The notes under the pieces are model-generated. The model had not been told where the DNA came from and made no database searches. It saw nothing but the letters and a program-made list of their open reading frames with translations. Of a DNA stretch of 64,000 nt, positions 45,636 through 55,083 are shown piece by piece. This stretch comes from an uncultured Lachnospiraceae bacterium (lineage in GTDB: Bacteria; Bacillota; Clostridia; Lachnospirales; Lachnospiraceae). Position numbers and translations under genes: made by a program. The stretch is taken from NCBI GenBank assembly GCA_947089905.1, contig CAMUMG010000004.1, positions 62,001 to 126,000 of the forward strand. Direction: 5' to 3'. Numbering within the stretch: position 1 is the stretch's first letter; each line of letters opens with the position of its first letter.

Positions 45636-48263
45636 CTATTTATTGTTTAAAGCTGCCTGTGCTGCTGCCAAACGTGCGATTGGTACACGGAATGGAGAAC
45701 AGGATACATAAGTCAGTCCGATCTTATGGCAGAACTCAATAGAAGATGGATCTCCACCGTGCTCACCACAGATTCCAAGTTTAATGTCTGGTCTGGTCTT
45801 TCTTCCCTTTTCTGCTGCCATCTGTACTAACTGACCAACGCCTGTCTGATCTAATCTTGCGAATGGATCGGATTCGTAGATCTTTACTTTATAGTAAGAA
45901 TCTAAGAACTTACCAGCATCGTCACGGGAGAAACCAAATGTCATCTGAGTTAAGTCGTTTGTACCAAATGAGAAGAATTCAGCTTCCTCTGCAACAGCGT
46001 CAGCTGTTAAAGCAGCACGAGGAATTTCGATCATTGTACCAATCTTATAATGAATATCTGAATTCTTTTCCTTCTTTACTTGTTCTGCAACTTCAACGAC
46101 AACATCCTTTACAAACTTTAATTCCTTCTTCTCACCAACAAGAGGAATCATAATTTCAGGTACAATATCGTAACCTTTCTCTTCCTTTACTTCGATAGCA
46201 GCTTCGATAACGGCTCTAGTCTGCATTCTAGCGATCTCTGGATACGTAACAGCAAGACGACATCCTCTGTGACCCATCATTGGATTGAACTCATGTAAAT
46301 TGTTGCAAGTAGTCTTAACTTCTTCTACACTAAGTCCCATATCCTGTGCTAATGCCTTAATATCCTCTTCTTCTGTTGGAACAAATTCATGAAGAGGCGG
46401 ATCTAAATAACGAACTGTCATTGGTCTGCCTTCTAATGCTTCATACATTGCTTTAAAGTCTGCTTTCTGGAATTCAAGAAGTTCATTTAATGCTGCTTCT
46501 CTTCCTTCTACTGTTTTAGAAAGAATCATCTTACGAATCTTCGGAATTCTGTCTGCTTCAAAGAACATATGCTCTGTACGGCAAAGACCGATACCTTCTG
46601 CACCAAGTTTTACTGCATTGAGAGTATCTGCTGGAGTATCTGCATTTGTTCTAACCTGTAATTTTCTGAATTGATCTGCCCAAGCCATAATACGACCAAA
46701 GTTGCCACCTACAGAAGCTTCTACAGTCTTAATATCGCCCTTATAGATCTTACCTGTACTTCCGTCTAAGGAAATATAGTCCCCTTCTTTAAAAGTATAT
46801 CCACCTAATTCAAAGGTCTTTGCTTCTTCGTCAATCTTAATATCACCACAACCAGATACACAGCAAGTTCCCATACCACGAGCAACTACTGCTGCATGAG
46901 AAGTCATACCACCACGAACGGTTAAGATACCTTGAGATGCGTGCATACCTTCAATATCTTCTGGAGAAGTTTCAAGACGAACTAAAATAACTCTTTCTCC
47001 CTTTGTGCCTGCTGCCTTTGCTTCTTCTGCTGTAAAGTAAACCTTACCAGCAGCAGCTCCAGGAGAAGCTGGGAGAGCAGTACCAATTACTTCACCAGCC
47101 TTTAATGCTTCTGGATCAAAGGTTGGATGTAATAATTGATCTAAAGATTTTGCTTCAATTCTGCAAACTGCTTCTTCAGGTGTAATCTGTCCTTCATCTA
47201 CTAAATCACATGCAATCTGAATAGCTGCAGGAGCAGTTCTCTTTCCATTTCTGGTCTGTAAGAAATATAATTTTCCTTCTTCAATAGTAAATTCCATATC
47301 CTGCATATCATGAAAATGGCTCTCTAACTTCATTGCCAAATCCATAAACTGCTTATAGCAATCAGGTAAATCTTTCTCTAACTGAGAAATTGGCTGTGGT
47401 GTACGAACACCTGCAACAACATCTTCACCCTGTGCATTGATCAGGTATTCACCAAAAATTCCCTTTGCGCCAGTGGATGGATTTCTTGTAAATGCAACAC
47501 CAGTTCCAGAAGTTTCTCCCTTATTACCAAATACCATTGTCTGTACATTAACTGCAGTACCCCAATCTCCAGGAATATCATTCATACGACGGTAAACAAT
47601 AGCACGAGGGTTGTCCCATGAACGGAATACTGCTTTTACAGCACCCATTAACTGTTCCTTTGGATCTTGTGGGAAATCCTGACCATCCATTGCTTCTTTA
47701 TAAACCTTTTTAAACTTGTCTGCTAACTCTTTTAAATCTTCTGCTGTCAGTTCTGTATCATAGTGAACACCTTTTGTTTCCTTCATCTCATCGATAATCT
47801 TTTCAAAATAAGACTTAGGAACTTCCATAACTACATCAGAGTACATCTGAATAAATCTTCGATAGGAGTCATATGCAAATCTTGGATTTCCGGTCTTCTT
47901 TGCAAAGCCCTCTACAGCAATATCATTCAGACCTAAGTTTAAGATAGTATCCATCATACCAGGCATGGATGCACGTGCACCAGAACGAACAGAAACTAAT
48001 AATGGATCTTCGTTATCTCCAAATTTCTTTCCATTTACACCCTCTAACCAAGTCAAAGATTCAAAAATCTGATCCTCAATTTCCTTTGAAATCTGTTTTC
48101 CGTTATTATAATATTCTGTACAAGCTTCGGTTGTCACTGTGAATCCCTGTGGGATTGGCATTCCTAATCCTGTCATCTCAGCCAAGTTGCAGCCCTTGCC
48201 GCCAAGAAGATTTCTCATGCTGGCACTGCCTTCGTTAAACTTGTATACCCATTTTGTTGCCAT
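45636..48263 (-). CDS. ppdK: Pyruvate, phosphate dikinase
   Basis: 875 residues, full length. It interconverts pyruvate and phosphoenolpyruvate with ATP/AMP and phosphate/pyrophosphate. The N-terminal nucleotide-binding domain starts KGCNLAEMTGLGMPIPQGFT; the phospho-histidine motif is GGMTSHAAVVARGMGTCCVSG; the C-terminal PEP-binding barrel has the Cys in ICGEHGGDPSS. In Clostridia it works in glycolysis or gluconeogenesis with pyrophosphate. RBS AGGAGGAAG. Single gene; its promoter is bracketed by a 16-bp inverted repeat (48324-48386), so a dedicated regulator is likely. Confidence 0.97.
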   Translation of the reverse strand: MATKWVYKFNEGSASMRNLLGGKGCNLAEMTGLGMPIPQGFTVTTEACTEYYNNGKQISKEIEDQIFESLTWLEGVNGKKFGDNEDPLLVSVRSGARASMPGMMDTILNLGLNDIAVEGFAKKTGNPRFAYDSYRRFIQMYSDVVMEVPKSYFEKIIDEMKETKGVHYDTELTAEDLKELADKFKKVYKEAMDGQDFPQDPKEQLMGAVKAVFRSWDNPRAIVYRRMNDIPGDWGTAVNVQTMVFGNKGETSGTGVAFTRNPSTGAKGIFGEYLINAQGEDVVAGVRTPQPISQLEKDLPDCYKQFMDLAMKLESHFHDMQDMEFTIEEGKLYFLQTRNGKRTAPAAIQIACDLVDEGQITPEEAVCRIEAKSLDQLLHPTFDPEALKAGEVIGTALPASPGAAAGKVYFTAEEAKAAGTKGERVILVRLETSPEDIEGMHASQGILTVRGGMTSHAAVVARGMGTCCVSGCGDIKIDEEAKTFELGGYTFKEGDYISLDGSTGKIYKGDIKTVEASVGGNFGRIMAWADQFRKLQVRTNADTPADTLNAVKLGAEGIGLCRTEHMFFEADRIPKIRKMILSKTVEGREAALNELLEFQKADFKAMYEALEGRPMTVRYLDPPLHEFVPTEEEDIKALAQDMGLSVEEVKTTCNNLHEFNPMMGHRGCRLAVTYPEIARMQTRAVIEAAIEVKEEKGYDIVPEIMIPLVGEKKELKFVKDVVVEVAEQVKKEKNSDIHYKIGTMIEIPRAALTADAVAEEAEFFSFGTNDLTQMTFGFSRDDAGKFLDSYYKVKIYESDPFARLDQTGVGQLVQMAAEKGRKTRPDIKLGICGEHGGDPSSIEFCHKIGLTYVSCSPFRVPIARLAAAQAALNNK

Positions 48264-48323
48264 TGGATCTTCCTCCTAGATTAAATTCTAACCGTATCAT
48301 GTACTTGTCCCAAAATTTAGAAC

Positions 48324-48386
48324 AAAGTGTTCCTTACGGTCGTCATTTTTTATTATATCACAAACTTTTTCCGAAAGGAACACTTT
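48324..48386. promoter_or_regulatory. Inverted repeat bracketing the ppdK promoter
   Basis: AAAGTGTTCCTTACGG (48324-48339) and its complement with one mismatch (48371-48386). Between them, on the minus strand, is TATAAT (48352-48357). The right arm covers the -35 position, which has no consensus there (TCCTTT); the left arm lies just past the transcription start. Confidence 0.6.
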
Positions 48387-48420
48387 TTTCAAGTTTTTCA
48401 TAATTTTTCTTATTTCATTA

Positions 48421-49809
48421 TTAAAAGTCTAATCTCTGATCTAAATAATCTTTTAATGCGCTAATCGGCACTCTTTCTTGCTGCATAGAGTCTCTATCTC
48501 TGACAGTAACTGCATTATCATTTTCGGAATCAAAGTCATAGGTAACACAAAATGGAGTTCCGATCTCATCTTGTCTTCTATACCGCTTTCCAATATTGCC
48601 TCGATCATCATATTCACAATTATAATATTTAGATAACTGTGTATAAATCTTTTCTGCACCTGCTGCCAATTTCTTGGAAAGAGGAAGAACACCGACTTTG
48701 ACGGGAGCTAATGCTGGATGCAGATGGAGAATGGTTCTTGTTTCTCCATCCTCTAGCTTTTCTTCATCATAAGCACCACATAAAAACGCAAGTGTTACTC
48801 GATCTGCCCCCAAAGATGGCTCAATAACATATGGGATATACCGCTTTTGTTTTTCATCGTCAAAGTAACTTAAATCCTCTTTGGAAACATTTTGATGCTG
48901 GGTTAAATCATAATCGGTTCTGTCTGCTATTCCCCAAAGCTCTCCCCATCCAAATGGAAACAAATATTCAATATCTGTAGTTGCTTTCGAGTAAAAAGAC
49001 AGTTCCTCTTTTTCATGATCCCGTACCCGCATTTCTTCTTGCTTCATACCAAGGGATTTCAGCCAGTCAATACAAAACTGCTTCCAATATGCAAACCATT
49101 CTAAATCGGTATCTGGCTCGCAGAAAAATTCTAATTCCATCTGTTCAAACTCTCTGGTTCGGAATGTAAAATTTCCTGGAGTGATTTCATTTCGGAACGA
49201 CTTTCCAATCTGTCCAATTCCAAATGGAATCTTTTTTCTGGAAGTTCTCTGGACATTCTTGAAATTTACAAATATACCTTGTGCCGTTTCCGGTCTTAAA
49301 TATACTGTATTTTTTGCATCCTCTGTTACTCCCTGAAACGTCTTAAACATCAAATTAAACTGACGGATTTCAGTAAAGTTATGTTTACCACAAGTTGGAC
49401 AAGGAATCTGATTTTGTGCAATAAACTCTGCCATCTTTTCTTGTGACCATCCATCAACAGAACTTTCTAATGTCAGTTCCTTTTCTTTTGCAAAATCCTC
49501 AATTAACTGATCGGCACGAAAACGTTCATGACATTCTTTACAATCCATTAATGGATCAGAAAAACTTCCAAGATGTCCTGAAGCTATCCAAGTCTGAGGA
49601 TTCATTAAAATAGCACAGTCCACTCCGACATTATATGGATTTTCCTGAATAAATTTTTTCCACCAAGCTTTTTTCACATTATTCTTTAATTCCACACCTA
49701 AATTTCCATAATCCCAAGTATTTGCTAATCCTCCATAGATCTCTGATCCGGGATAAATAAATCCCCTTGCTTTTGCCAATGCCACAATCTGTTCCATTGT
49801 CTTTTCCAT
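48421..49809 (-). CDS. glyS: Glycyl-tRNA synthetase (single-chain, alpha2 type)
   Basis: 462 residues from ATG 49809, with AGGAG eight bases upstream; a GTG three codons earlier overlaps that site. Class II synthetase motifs are present: the motif 2 area [21 protein letters not shown] and the motif 3 area [18 protein letters not shown], then the anticodon-binding domain ([14 protein letters not shown]). It charges tRNA-Gly. A glycine T-box lies upstream at 50593-50880, but with an unknown gene between, so regulation would act through read-through. Confidence 0.96.
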   Translation of the reverse strand: MEKTMEQIVALAKARGFIYPGSEIYGGLANTWDYGNLGVELKNNVKKAWWKKFIQENPYNVGVDCAILMNPQTWIASGHLGSFSDPLMDCKECHERFRADQLIEDFAKEKELTLESSVDGWSQEKMAEFIAQNQIPCPTCGKHNFTEIRQFNLMFKTFQGVTEDAKNTVYLRPETAQGIFVNFKNVQRTSRKKIPFGIGQIGKSFRNEITPGNFTFRTREFEQMELEFFCEPDTDLEWFAYWKQFCIDWLKSLGMKQEEMRVRDHEKEELSFYSKATTDIEYLFPFGWGELWGIADRTDYDLTQHQNVSKEDLSYFDDEKQKRYIPYVIEPSLGADRVTLAFLCGAYDEEKLEDGETRTILHLHPALAPVKVGVLPLSKKLAAGAEKIYTQLSKYYNCEYDDRGNIGKRYRRQDEIGTPFCVTYDFDSENDNAVTVRDRDSMQQERVPISALKDYLDQRLDF

Positions 49810-49885
49810 TTTACTCACTCCTTTTTCTTTTTCCTTATTTTTGTGTGACTATATAAAATATTACACAAATATAAACTATTAATTT

Positions 49886-50563
49886 CTAATACAATACTGC
49901 TTCTTGTCGATATATAAAATCTGGTTTATTAGAAACGAAAATATCATTTTTAGATATTTTATCCAATAAATATATCATATTATATATATGAAGTTGATAG
50001 TACCACTCCCCAGTGTCATAATCTATTCTTCGTTCATTCCAAAGAATTCTTCCATATTGATTTTTTTTCAATATAAATGCAGTTTCATTTAAGCAATCTA
50101 TATGATATAATGGTGACTGTAAATTATGATAGTCTTTATTATGTCCCCTCCGAAAAGGTTTCCCACTTCGACGTTCATCATAAAAAAATGATACTTCAAA
50201 GCCATCTTTCTCTATACAAGGACTGAAATACAAATTAGTCAAATTAAGTTTACTGACAGAATTATAAAACTGAAACTGATACTTTTTAATATAAGCAATT
50301 CTCTGTTTAATTTCATTTTGGATTTGATTATATGTGAAATCAAGTTTTGGCAAATATTTTTCTAAAGACAGACGAGTATCTTGAATGGAATCCCAAAAAA
50401 TTTTCCCCCTCTGAAAAAAGCTGAGGTGGTGTACAGCTACATCATTAAAAAGTGGTATTTCATCTAATGGATATGCCATTGGGAATTGATGGCGTACCTT
50501 AGCACACTCGGAACCCCTTTCATTTTTATGCCAACTAAGACTAATATTTTGAATCAGCAACAA
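49886..50563 (-). CDS. Hypothetical protein directly behind the glycine T-box
   Basis: 225 residues from TTG 50563, with GGAGGG six bases upstream. Rich in Tyr, Phe, Asn and basic residues; no signal peptide or membrane segment; no family recognised. A central stretch has the conserved-looking FFYDERRSGKPFRRGHNKDYH. It starts 30 bases after the T-box terminator and ends 76 bases before glyS, so its expression should respond to glycine tRNA charging. Either an insertion or a gene with a real role in glycine limitation. Confidence 0.65.
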   Translation of the reverse strand: MLLIQNISLSWHKNERGSECAKVRHQFPMAYPLDEIPLFNDVAVHHLSFFQRGKIFWDSIQDTRLSLEKYLPKLDFTYNQIQNEIKQRIAYIKKYQFQFYNSVSKLNLTNLYFSPCIEKDGFEVSFFYDERRSGKPFRRGHNKDYHNLQSPLYHIDCLNETAFILKKNQYGRILWNERRIDYDTGEWYYQLHIYNMIYLLDKISKNDIFVSNKPDFIYRQEAVLY

Positions 50564-50592
50564 TAAAATCCCTCCAATATCAAGATAAAAAT

Positions 50593-50627
50593 AAGCCCGC
50601 CTAAGTTAATATACTTAGGGCGGGCTT
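50593..50627 (-). terminator. T-box terminator
   Basis: AAGCCCGCC-(C)TAAG stem with a six-base loop and ATTTTTATC after it on the minus strand. It is the regulated terminator of the glycine T-box. Confidence 0.92.
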
Positions 50628-50880
50628 TTAGTCCGTGGTACCACCTAAATTCAGATCTCTCTGCACTCAAAACGCAGATCGTAACTATACCTTACAAAAT
50701 CTGCTCTCCGATAACGGCGGAGTGTTCCGTCTGTTCCTACTAAATAAAAATATCCTTCGGGCAGAGGCTCTAAGGTGCCTTTGTATATTCGCTGGAAAGA
50801 TTTTCACCAACCATCTTCTCTCTAAACGCAAAACGAATACCTACTATTCCTTTTCATCGCCAATCTCTTTCTTGTGTCTG
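50593..50880 (-). promoter_or_regulatory. Glycine T-box riboswitch
   Basis: The conserved T-box AGGTGGTACCACGG (complement of 50633-50646) stands before a strong terminator. Stem I, of the short glyQS type, contains AGAGAGA and GGTTGGTGAAAATC and the specifier GGC followed by ACC (GGC at 50777-50779), a glycine codon. Uncharged tRNA-Gly should stabilise the antiterminator and allow transcription of the unknown gene and glyS. Confidence 0.93.
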
Positions 50881-50881
50881 T

Positions 50882-50911
50882 ATTATAGCTTATAAGAAAG
50901 TGATATGTCAA
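50882..50911 (-). promoter_or_regulatory. Promoter of the glycine T-box transcript
   Basis: Minus strand: TTGACA (50906-50911), 18-base spacer, TATAAT (50882-50887). Transcription starts a few bases before the T-box stem I. Confidence 0.9.
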
Positions 50912-50944
50912 GAAGAATATCTCACATTTTGTTTCTAAAATCTT

Positions 50945-52405
50945 CTATAGCAACTTTTCCATTTTTTCTTTGACACCATCATCTGGTTCTAACTTCACGC
51001 CTCGTTCTAGTATTTCTACAATCTGAGGGTAGTTCTCTTTTAGAGTTTTCTTTTCGTTTTCCTGCCATTGTTCTAATACACTAAGTGCAGTAAGACGAGT
51101 ATTTATAATCGGAGATTGAAGAGATGTTTCTATCAATTTTATTCCTTTTCCTCGATATGGTTTTAGAAATTGCACAATCATACTTAAAATAGTATGATCA
51201 TTATATTTTTCTCCGCCCCAATGCAATTTTTCTGGTCCTGTTTTCATCATATCCAATGGTAGACGTTTTTCAAACAGTGTAATACATTCTTCTATATAAT
51301 CTCCGTCTTCCATCAAAAGAGAAATATTAGAATAGTTTTTTTCAAAATTTTCTTCTATAGAATGAAATACTGCCTCTTTATAAGGAAGCCCTAATTTTTT
51401 TGCCAATAAAAAGCCTTCCCCTTCTGCAACTGCTCTATTGACACAATCTGTACATTCTTTTGTTTCTAAAAAGCTTCTACATTTTTCTTTTAGAGAAGAG
51501 GATAGTTTGGTATAGTCTGAAATATTAAAGATAATTTCATAATCTGATACATCTAAATTTTGATTTTCTGCCTGATTTAAAAACCGCAAAATAAGTTCGT
51601 CTGCTTCTTCTATTGCTGAAATTCCTGCACATGGTCCTTCTTGTATCAGCGATTCAAGAATTTCTCCTGCTCCATGAAATTCTTCTTTTGTCATGTTTTT
51701 ATTTAGCCATGTAAACATTTCTGTTTTTTCAAAGCAGGTAAGGGCAGAATATTGTGAAAGAACTGTATTATGAATTCCCTCTGTCAAAAGCCAGTGCTTT
51801 GTTTCTGGCTTAGTAGCTTCCAACTGTTCAATAATAAAAATTCTTCCCCATCCCCTTACTTTTTTTGCAGCCTCCAAAAGTTCCTCTTCTGCATTTTCCC
51901 ATTCACGCATAATAAACGCCACAAACAAACTAAATTCATCGCTCAATGCTAATGTACGAAGCATTTCGTCATATGAATCATCTCGATACGAAAATAATTC
52001 TAAGATACAAAGACCATACTTAACTAATTCTCGCTCGTTGCTATGCTTTATTAAATGATAGGCAAAATTAAATTGTTTAGAAGGATCTAAATCTTCACGA
52101 TGTTCTATAATATATTCTTGTACACCATCTATTACGCTCAAGACAGAATTTTGTTTACTAAATTCAGAAAGTTTCTTTTCTGCCTCTTCCTTTTTTCCTT
52201 CTTCTATCAAAAAAGGTATCTCATAAAAAGAGTTGATATCATATGAACCTCTAGCCATATGATACATACAAATTCCATCTTTTGCTCCGTCTGCAAATCT
52301 CAATTTTCCTTCTTCTATTTCTTCTTCAGGAGGAAGACTACTATCTTGCTCTGGTAGACTTCCATCTACTATATGTTCTTTGATCCATTCATAAAGAGAA
52401 CCCAT
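50945..52405 (-). CDS. HEAT-like helical repeat protein
   Basis: 486 residues, almost wholly alpha-helical, acidic, without signal peptide. Helix pairs recur (for example IINTRLTALSVLEQWQENEK near the C-terminus), as in HEAT-type solenoids. Function unknown. It lies 43 bases after the second helical repeat protein (52449-53951) on the same strand; the pair is downstream of recO and era and is probably co-transcribed. Confidence 0.7.
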   Translation of the reverse strand: MGSLYEWIKEHIVDGSLPEQDSSLPPEEEIEEGKLRFADGAKDGICMYHMARGSYDINSFYEIPFLIEEGKKEEAEKKLSEFSKQNSVLSVIDGVQEYIIEHREDLDPSKQFNFAYHLIKHSNERELVKYGLCILELFSYRDDSYDEMLRTLALSDEFSLFVAFIMREWENAEEELLEAAKKVRGWGRIFIIEQLEATKPETKHWLLTEGIHNTVLSQYSALTCFEKTEMFTWLNKNMTKEEFHGAGEILESLIQEGPCAGISAIEEADELILRFLNQAENQNLDVSDYEIIFNISDYTKLSSSLKEKCRSFLETKECTDCVNRAVAEGEGFLLAKKLGLPYKEAVFHSIEENFEKNYSNISLLMEDGDYIEECITLFEKRLPLDMMKTGPEKLHWGGEKYNDHTILSMIVQFLKPYRGKGIKLIETSLQSPIINTRLTALSVLEQWQENEKKTLKENYPQIVEILERGVKLEPDDGVKEKMEKLL

Positions 52406-52448
52406 TTTCTCTTCACCCCTTTCTTATTTAAAAATGTCACTTATCCAA

Positions 52449-53951
52449 TCAGCGTTTTTCGACATAAGATAAATCAAACCGAACTGCATTTTTTAATCCT
52501 TCTGGCACATCGGTTTCATCTAATAGCCTTCGGATTTCATCTGCCTGTGATGCCAAAACGGTTTCATACATATTTCTGTTCCATAATCCACTTAAAATTT
52601 CTTCTTTTAATTTTTCGTTTGATACTGCCTGATAAAGCATAAGCAAATAGGGCATTCTCTTCCAAGATCGCTCTAAAAGCAGAAGTAAAATGGCATAGTG
52701 TTGAATATGTTCCTGTTTTGTATTAAGAACAATTTCATATAGTGTTTTTGGTCCGTAAAGTAAACCAGAACGCCGAATACAAAGATATGCTGTCTTTGAA
52801 ATGGCAACTCTTTGATCAGTCAAAAAGGAAAGATAAATTTTTTCACCCTTTCTGCCAAGCATCCGTTCTAATGCGGTTAAAGTAATTCTCACTAATTTTT
52901 GTTTAGGAGAAGATAAATATTTTTCAATCTTAACTGCATATTCACTTCCCGCATTTTCTCCAAGTCCAATCACTGCATAGACAGTTCGATCTGTTTCTAA
53001 ACAGTTGCAGTAATATGTATTAATATCCATCTGTCTATATTTTTTTAATACATAAACTGCATACTCTCGAATAGCATGGCTTGGATCTAATAAAAATTCT
53101 TCTAATCCATCCCAAGCATCGAAACATCTATGAAATTTTTCATATAAAGCATATCTTCGTACAGAACAATCTCTATTTTTTAAATACTGTTCTACTATTT
53201 CATCGGAACATGAATAGTCTGCTAAGATTTTTTGAATCAAAAGACATTTTAGATATCCGTTTTTCTCTAATTCTAAAAATCGGTTCATTTCCTCTAAGGA
53301 TTTTTTCTGTCCTCTGTCTATACGACATAGATACCAAAAAAATACTTTTCTTCGCTCATATGGCTGTTTAAATAGTATTGTCTCATCTATCTTAGGAAGT
53401 AGTTGATGTAGCCTAGTATAAAATAATTCTTTTTGTTCCTTCCATTCCTTACACTCTCTTCTTCCAGATCGCTCTACTTTTTCCATGTAGGGAAAAGAAG
53501 CTAACAATTCCTCTGCATTACAGACTTTCAAATGCTCCTTTACTTGTTTCATTGCACACTTTCTAATAGCACTTATCCAATCGTTACATCGAAGAAAAAG
53601 AAATGGCAGCATATAAGGAATCCCTTCTGCTGCCAATACACAACGTTGTCTAAAATATCCGTTTGGGTGCAGTGTTCCAAGCTGTAGTACTGCTGCATAT
53701 TCTTCCTGAGAAGAAAAATACATTTGACGTTCCTTTGGATCTGCCATTTCCCATAACATATTCGTTTCTATATTAGTAAAGTTACGAAATTGTTCTGAAA
53801 GGAAAAGAAGTTCTCGATCTGTATGACAATCCATATATTGTTTTATATTTTTCGCTGCATTGGCAGCCTGTATCGGTGTTCCAAACATAGCAACTATCAT
53901 CTCTTTTGCAAGGGATTGCATCTGTTCTACCTTTTTTTCTTTACTTAACAT
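52449..53951 (-). CDS. HEAT-like helical repeat protein
   Basis: 500 residues, helical, with HEAT-type repeats such as HAIREYAVYVLKKY and QKLVRITLTALERML. Basic, Cys- and Arg-rich, cytoplasmic. No named family. It follows recO by 29 bases. The neighbour at 50945 is of similar length and build but not obviously a duplicate. Confidence 0.7.
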   Translation of the reverse strand: MLSKEKKVEQMQSLAKEMIVAMFGTPIQAANAAKNIKQYMDCHTDRELLFLSEQFRNFTNIETNMLWEMADPKERQMYFSSQEEYAAVLQLGTLHPNGYFRQRCVLAAEGIPYMLPFLFLRCNDWISAIRKCAMKQVKEHLKVCNAEELLASFPYMEKVERSGRRECKEWKEQKELFYTRLHQLLPKIDETILFKQPYERRKVFFWYLCRIDRGQKKSLEEMNRFLELEKNGYLKCLLIQKILADYSCSDEIVEQYLKNRDCSVRRYALYEKFHRCFDAWDGLEEFLLDPSHAIREYAVYVLKKYRQMDINTYYCNCLETDRTVYAVIGLGENAGSEYAVKIEKYLSSPKQKLVRITLTALERMLGRKGEKIYLSFLTDQRVAISKTAYLCIRRSGLLYGPKTLYEIVLNTKQEHIQHYAILLLLLERSWKRMPYLLMLYQAVSNEKLKEEILSGLWNRNMYETVLASQADEIRRLLDETDVPEGLKNAVRFDLSYVEKR

Positions 53952-53980
53952 TTCAAGCTCCTTTCATTTTCGTTATTTTA

Positions 53981-54742
53981 CTAAAGAATCATTTCTCCAC
54001 CTTCTAATAATTCCAGCATATCTAAGGATTTCAGCTTATATTCTACATATTCTTTCTGGTAGGCTTCCATTAAAGAAGAAAGTTCTTGTAAAACTTCCTC
54101 TTTTACCGTAAAACTATAGAGTTTTTCTATAGGGGTACTACAGATAAACTGTAGGGTATAAAGTGTAGATTCTCCTATCCTTTTTATTGCCCCTGCGTTA
54201 GAAAGACAACGATTACAGAGAACTCCTCCATGTTTTACGCTAAATGCTGTCAGATCTTTTTTCGTCTTACAGTGAACACATTCGAATACCTGCGGTCCTT
54301 GTCCATCTAAATATAATAGTTTTAACTCATAAATCCTTCGAATTAATGCCATTGGAATTGTTTTCTTAGAAAGTGCTCTTAAAGACTGATACAATAATTT
54401 TAATACGGCCTTTGCATCATTTTCTTCTTCTGTCATTACTTGTGCAAACTCACAAAAATACAACCCATATGATACCGCATTTAATTCAGAACGCAGTTCT
54501 CCAAAATAATTTTGAATCTCCGCTCTGGCAACCTTGTAAGAAGAATGTCCTTCATATAGAGTAAATTCTCCAAAACAAAACGGTTGACTACAGCCAAGAA
54601 GTGGACTGTTTGGTCTTTTTGCCCCACGGGCAAATGCTGAAATTTTTCCTTTTTGTATGGTTAATATAGTTAATCTCTTATCATAATCACCAATGGGCAT
54701 GGTAGAGAGTACCATGCCCGTTACAGTTATCTGCTCTGTCAC
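53981..54742 (-). CDS. recO: DNA repair protein RecO
   Basis: 253 residues from GTG 54742. The N-terminal OB fold starts TEQITVTGMVLSTMPIGDYD; the C-terminal part has the four-Cys zinc site (CVHCKTKKDL and LCNRC). RecO loads RecA and anneals strands in the RecF pathway. Placed after era and the YqzL-like gene, as in many Firmicutes. Confidence 0.95.
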   Translation of the reverse strand: MTEQITVTGMVLSTMPIGDYDKRLTILTIQKGKISAFARGAKRPNSPLLGCSQPFCFGEFTLYEGHSSYKVARAEIQNYFGELRSELNAVSYGLYFCEFAQVMTEEENDAKAVLKLLYQSLRALSKKTIPMALIRRIYELKLLYLDGQGPQVFECVHCKTKKDLTAFSVKHGGVLCNRCLSNAGAIKRIGESTLYTLQFICSTPIEKLYSFTVKEEVLQELSSLMEAYQKEYVEYKLKSLDMLELLEGGEMIL

Positions 54743-54765
54743 AAAAACAGCCTCTTTCTTATGGT

Positions 54766-54939
54766 CTACCGTTTTTCTCCGGTGTGCTTTACATTTGCAG
54801 CATAAGATAAATAATCTGCTACTGCTCCTGTTACCGCAAATCGATTCCAGCCATCTGCTGTATGGTTTTCTAAAATTGATGTTTTTTCTCCTTTTGTTCC
54901 GGTTTCTGTTGATTCTAAGAATTCATGATTTAGTTCCAT
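54766..54939 (-). CDS. YqzL-like small protein
   Basis: 57 residues, ATG 54939 with AGGAG six bases upstream. The C-terminal part WNRFAVTGAVADYLSYA follows the YqzL pattern (W..F..TG....YL.Y), and YqzL genes lie between era and recO, as here. The protein has a 29-residue polar N-terminal extension (MELNHEFLESTETGTKGEKT..) absent from classic YqzL. Function unknown. Confidence 0.75.
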   Translation of the reverse strand: MELNHEFLESTETGTKGEKTSILENHTADGWNRFAVTGAVADYLSYAANVKHTGEKR

Positions 54940-55083
54940 CGTATTCTCCTGTCAGACCGGTGGTCTTATTCCTTTTTGATTTTATTCATCCTTTTTCTGT
55001 CATACTTTTATCATACCCGTACCAAAGAGAAATACACTATTAAGAATCTCCCATCTCTTCCAAGAAATATCTCTTGACAGTTT

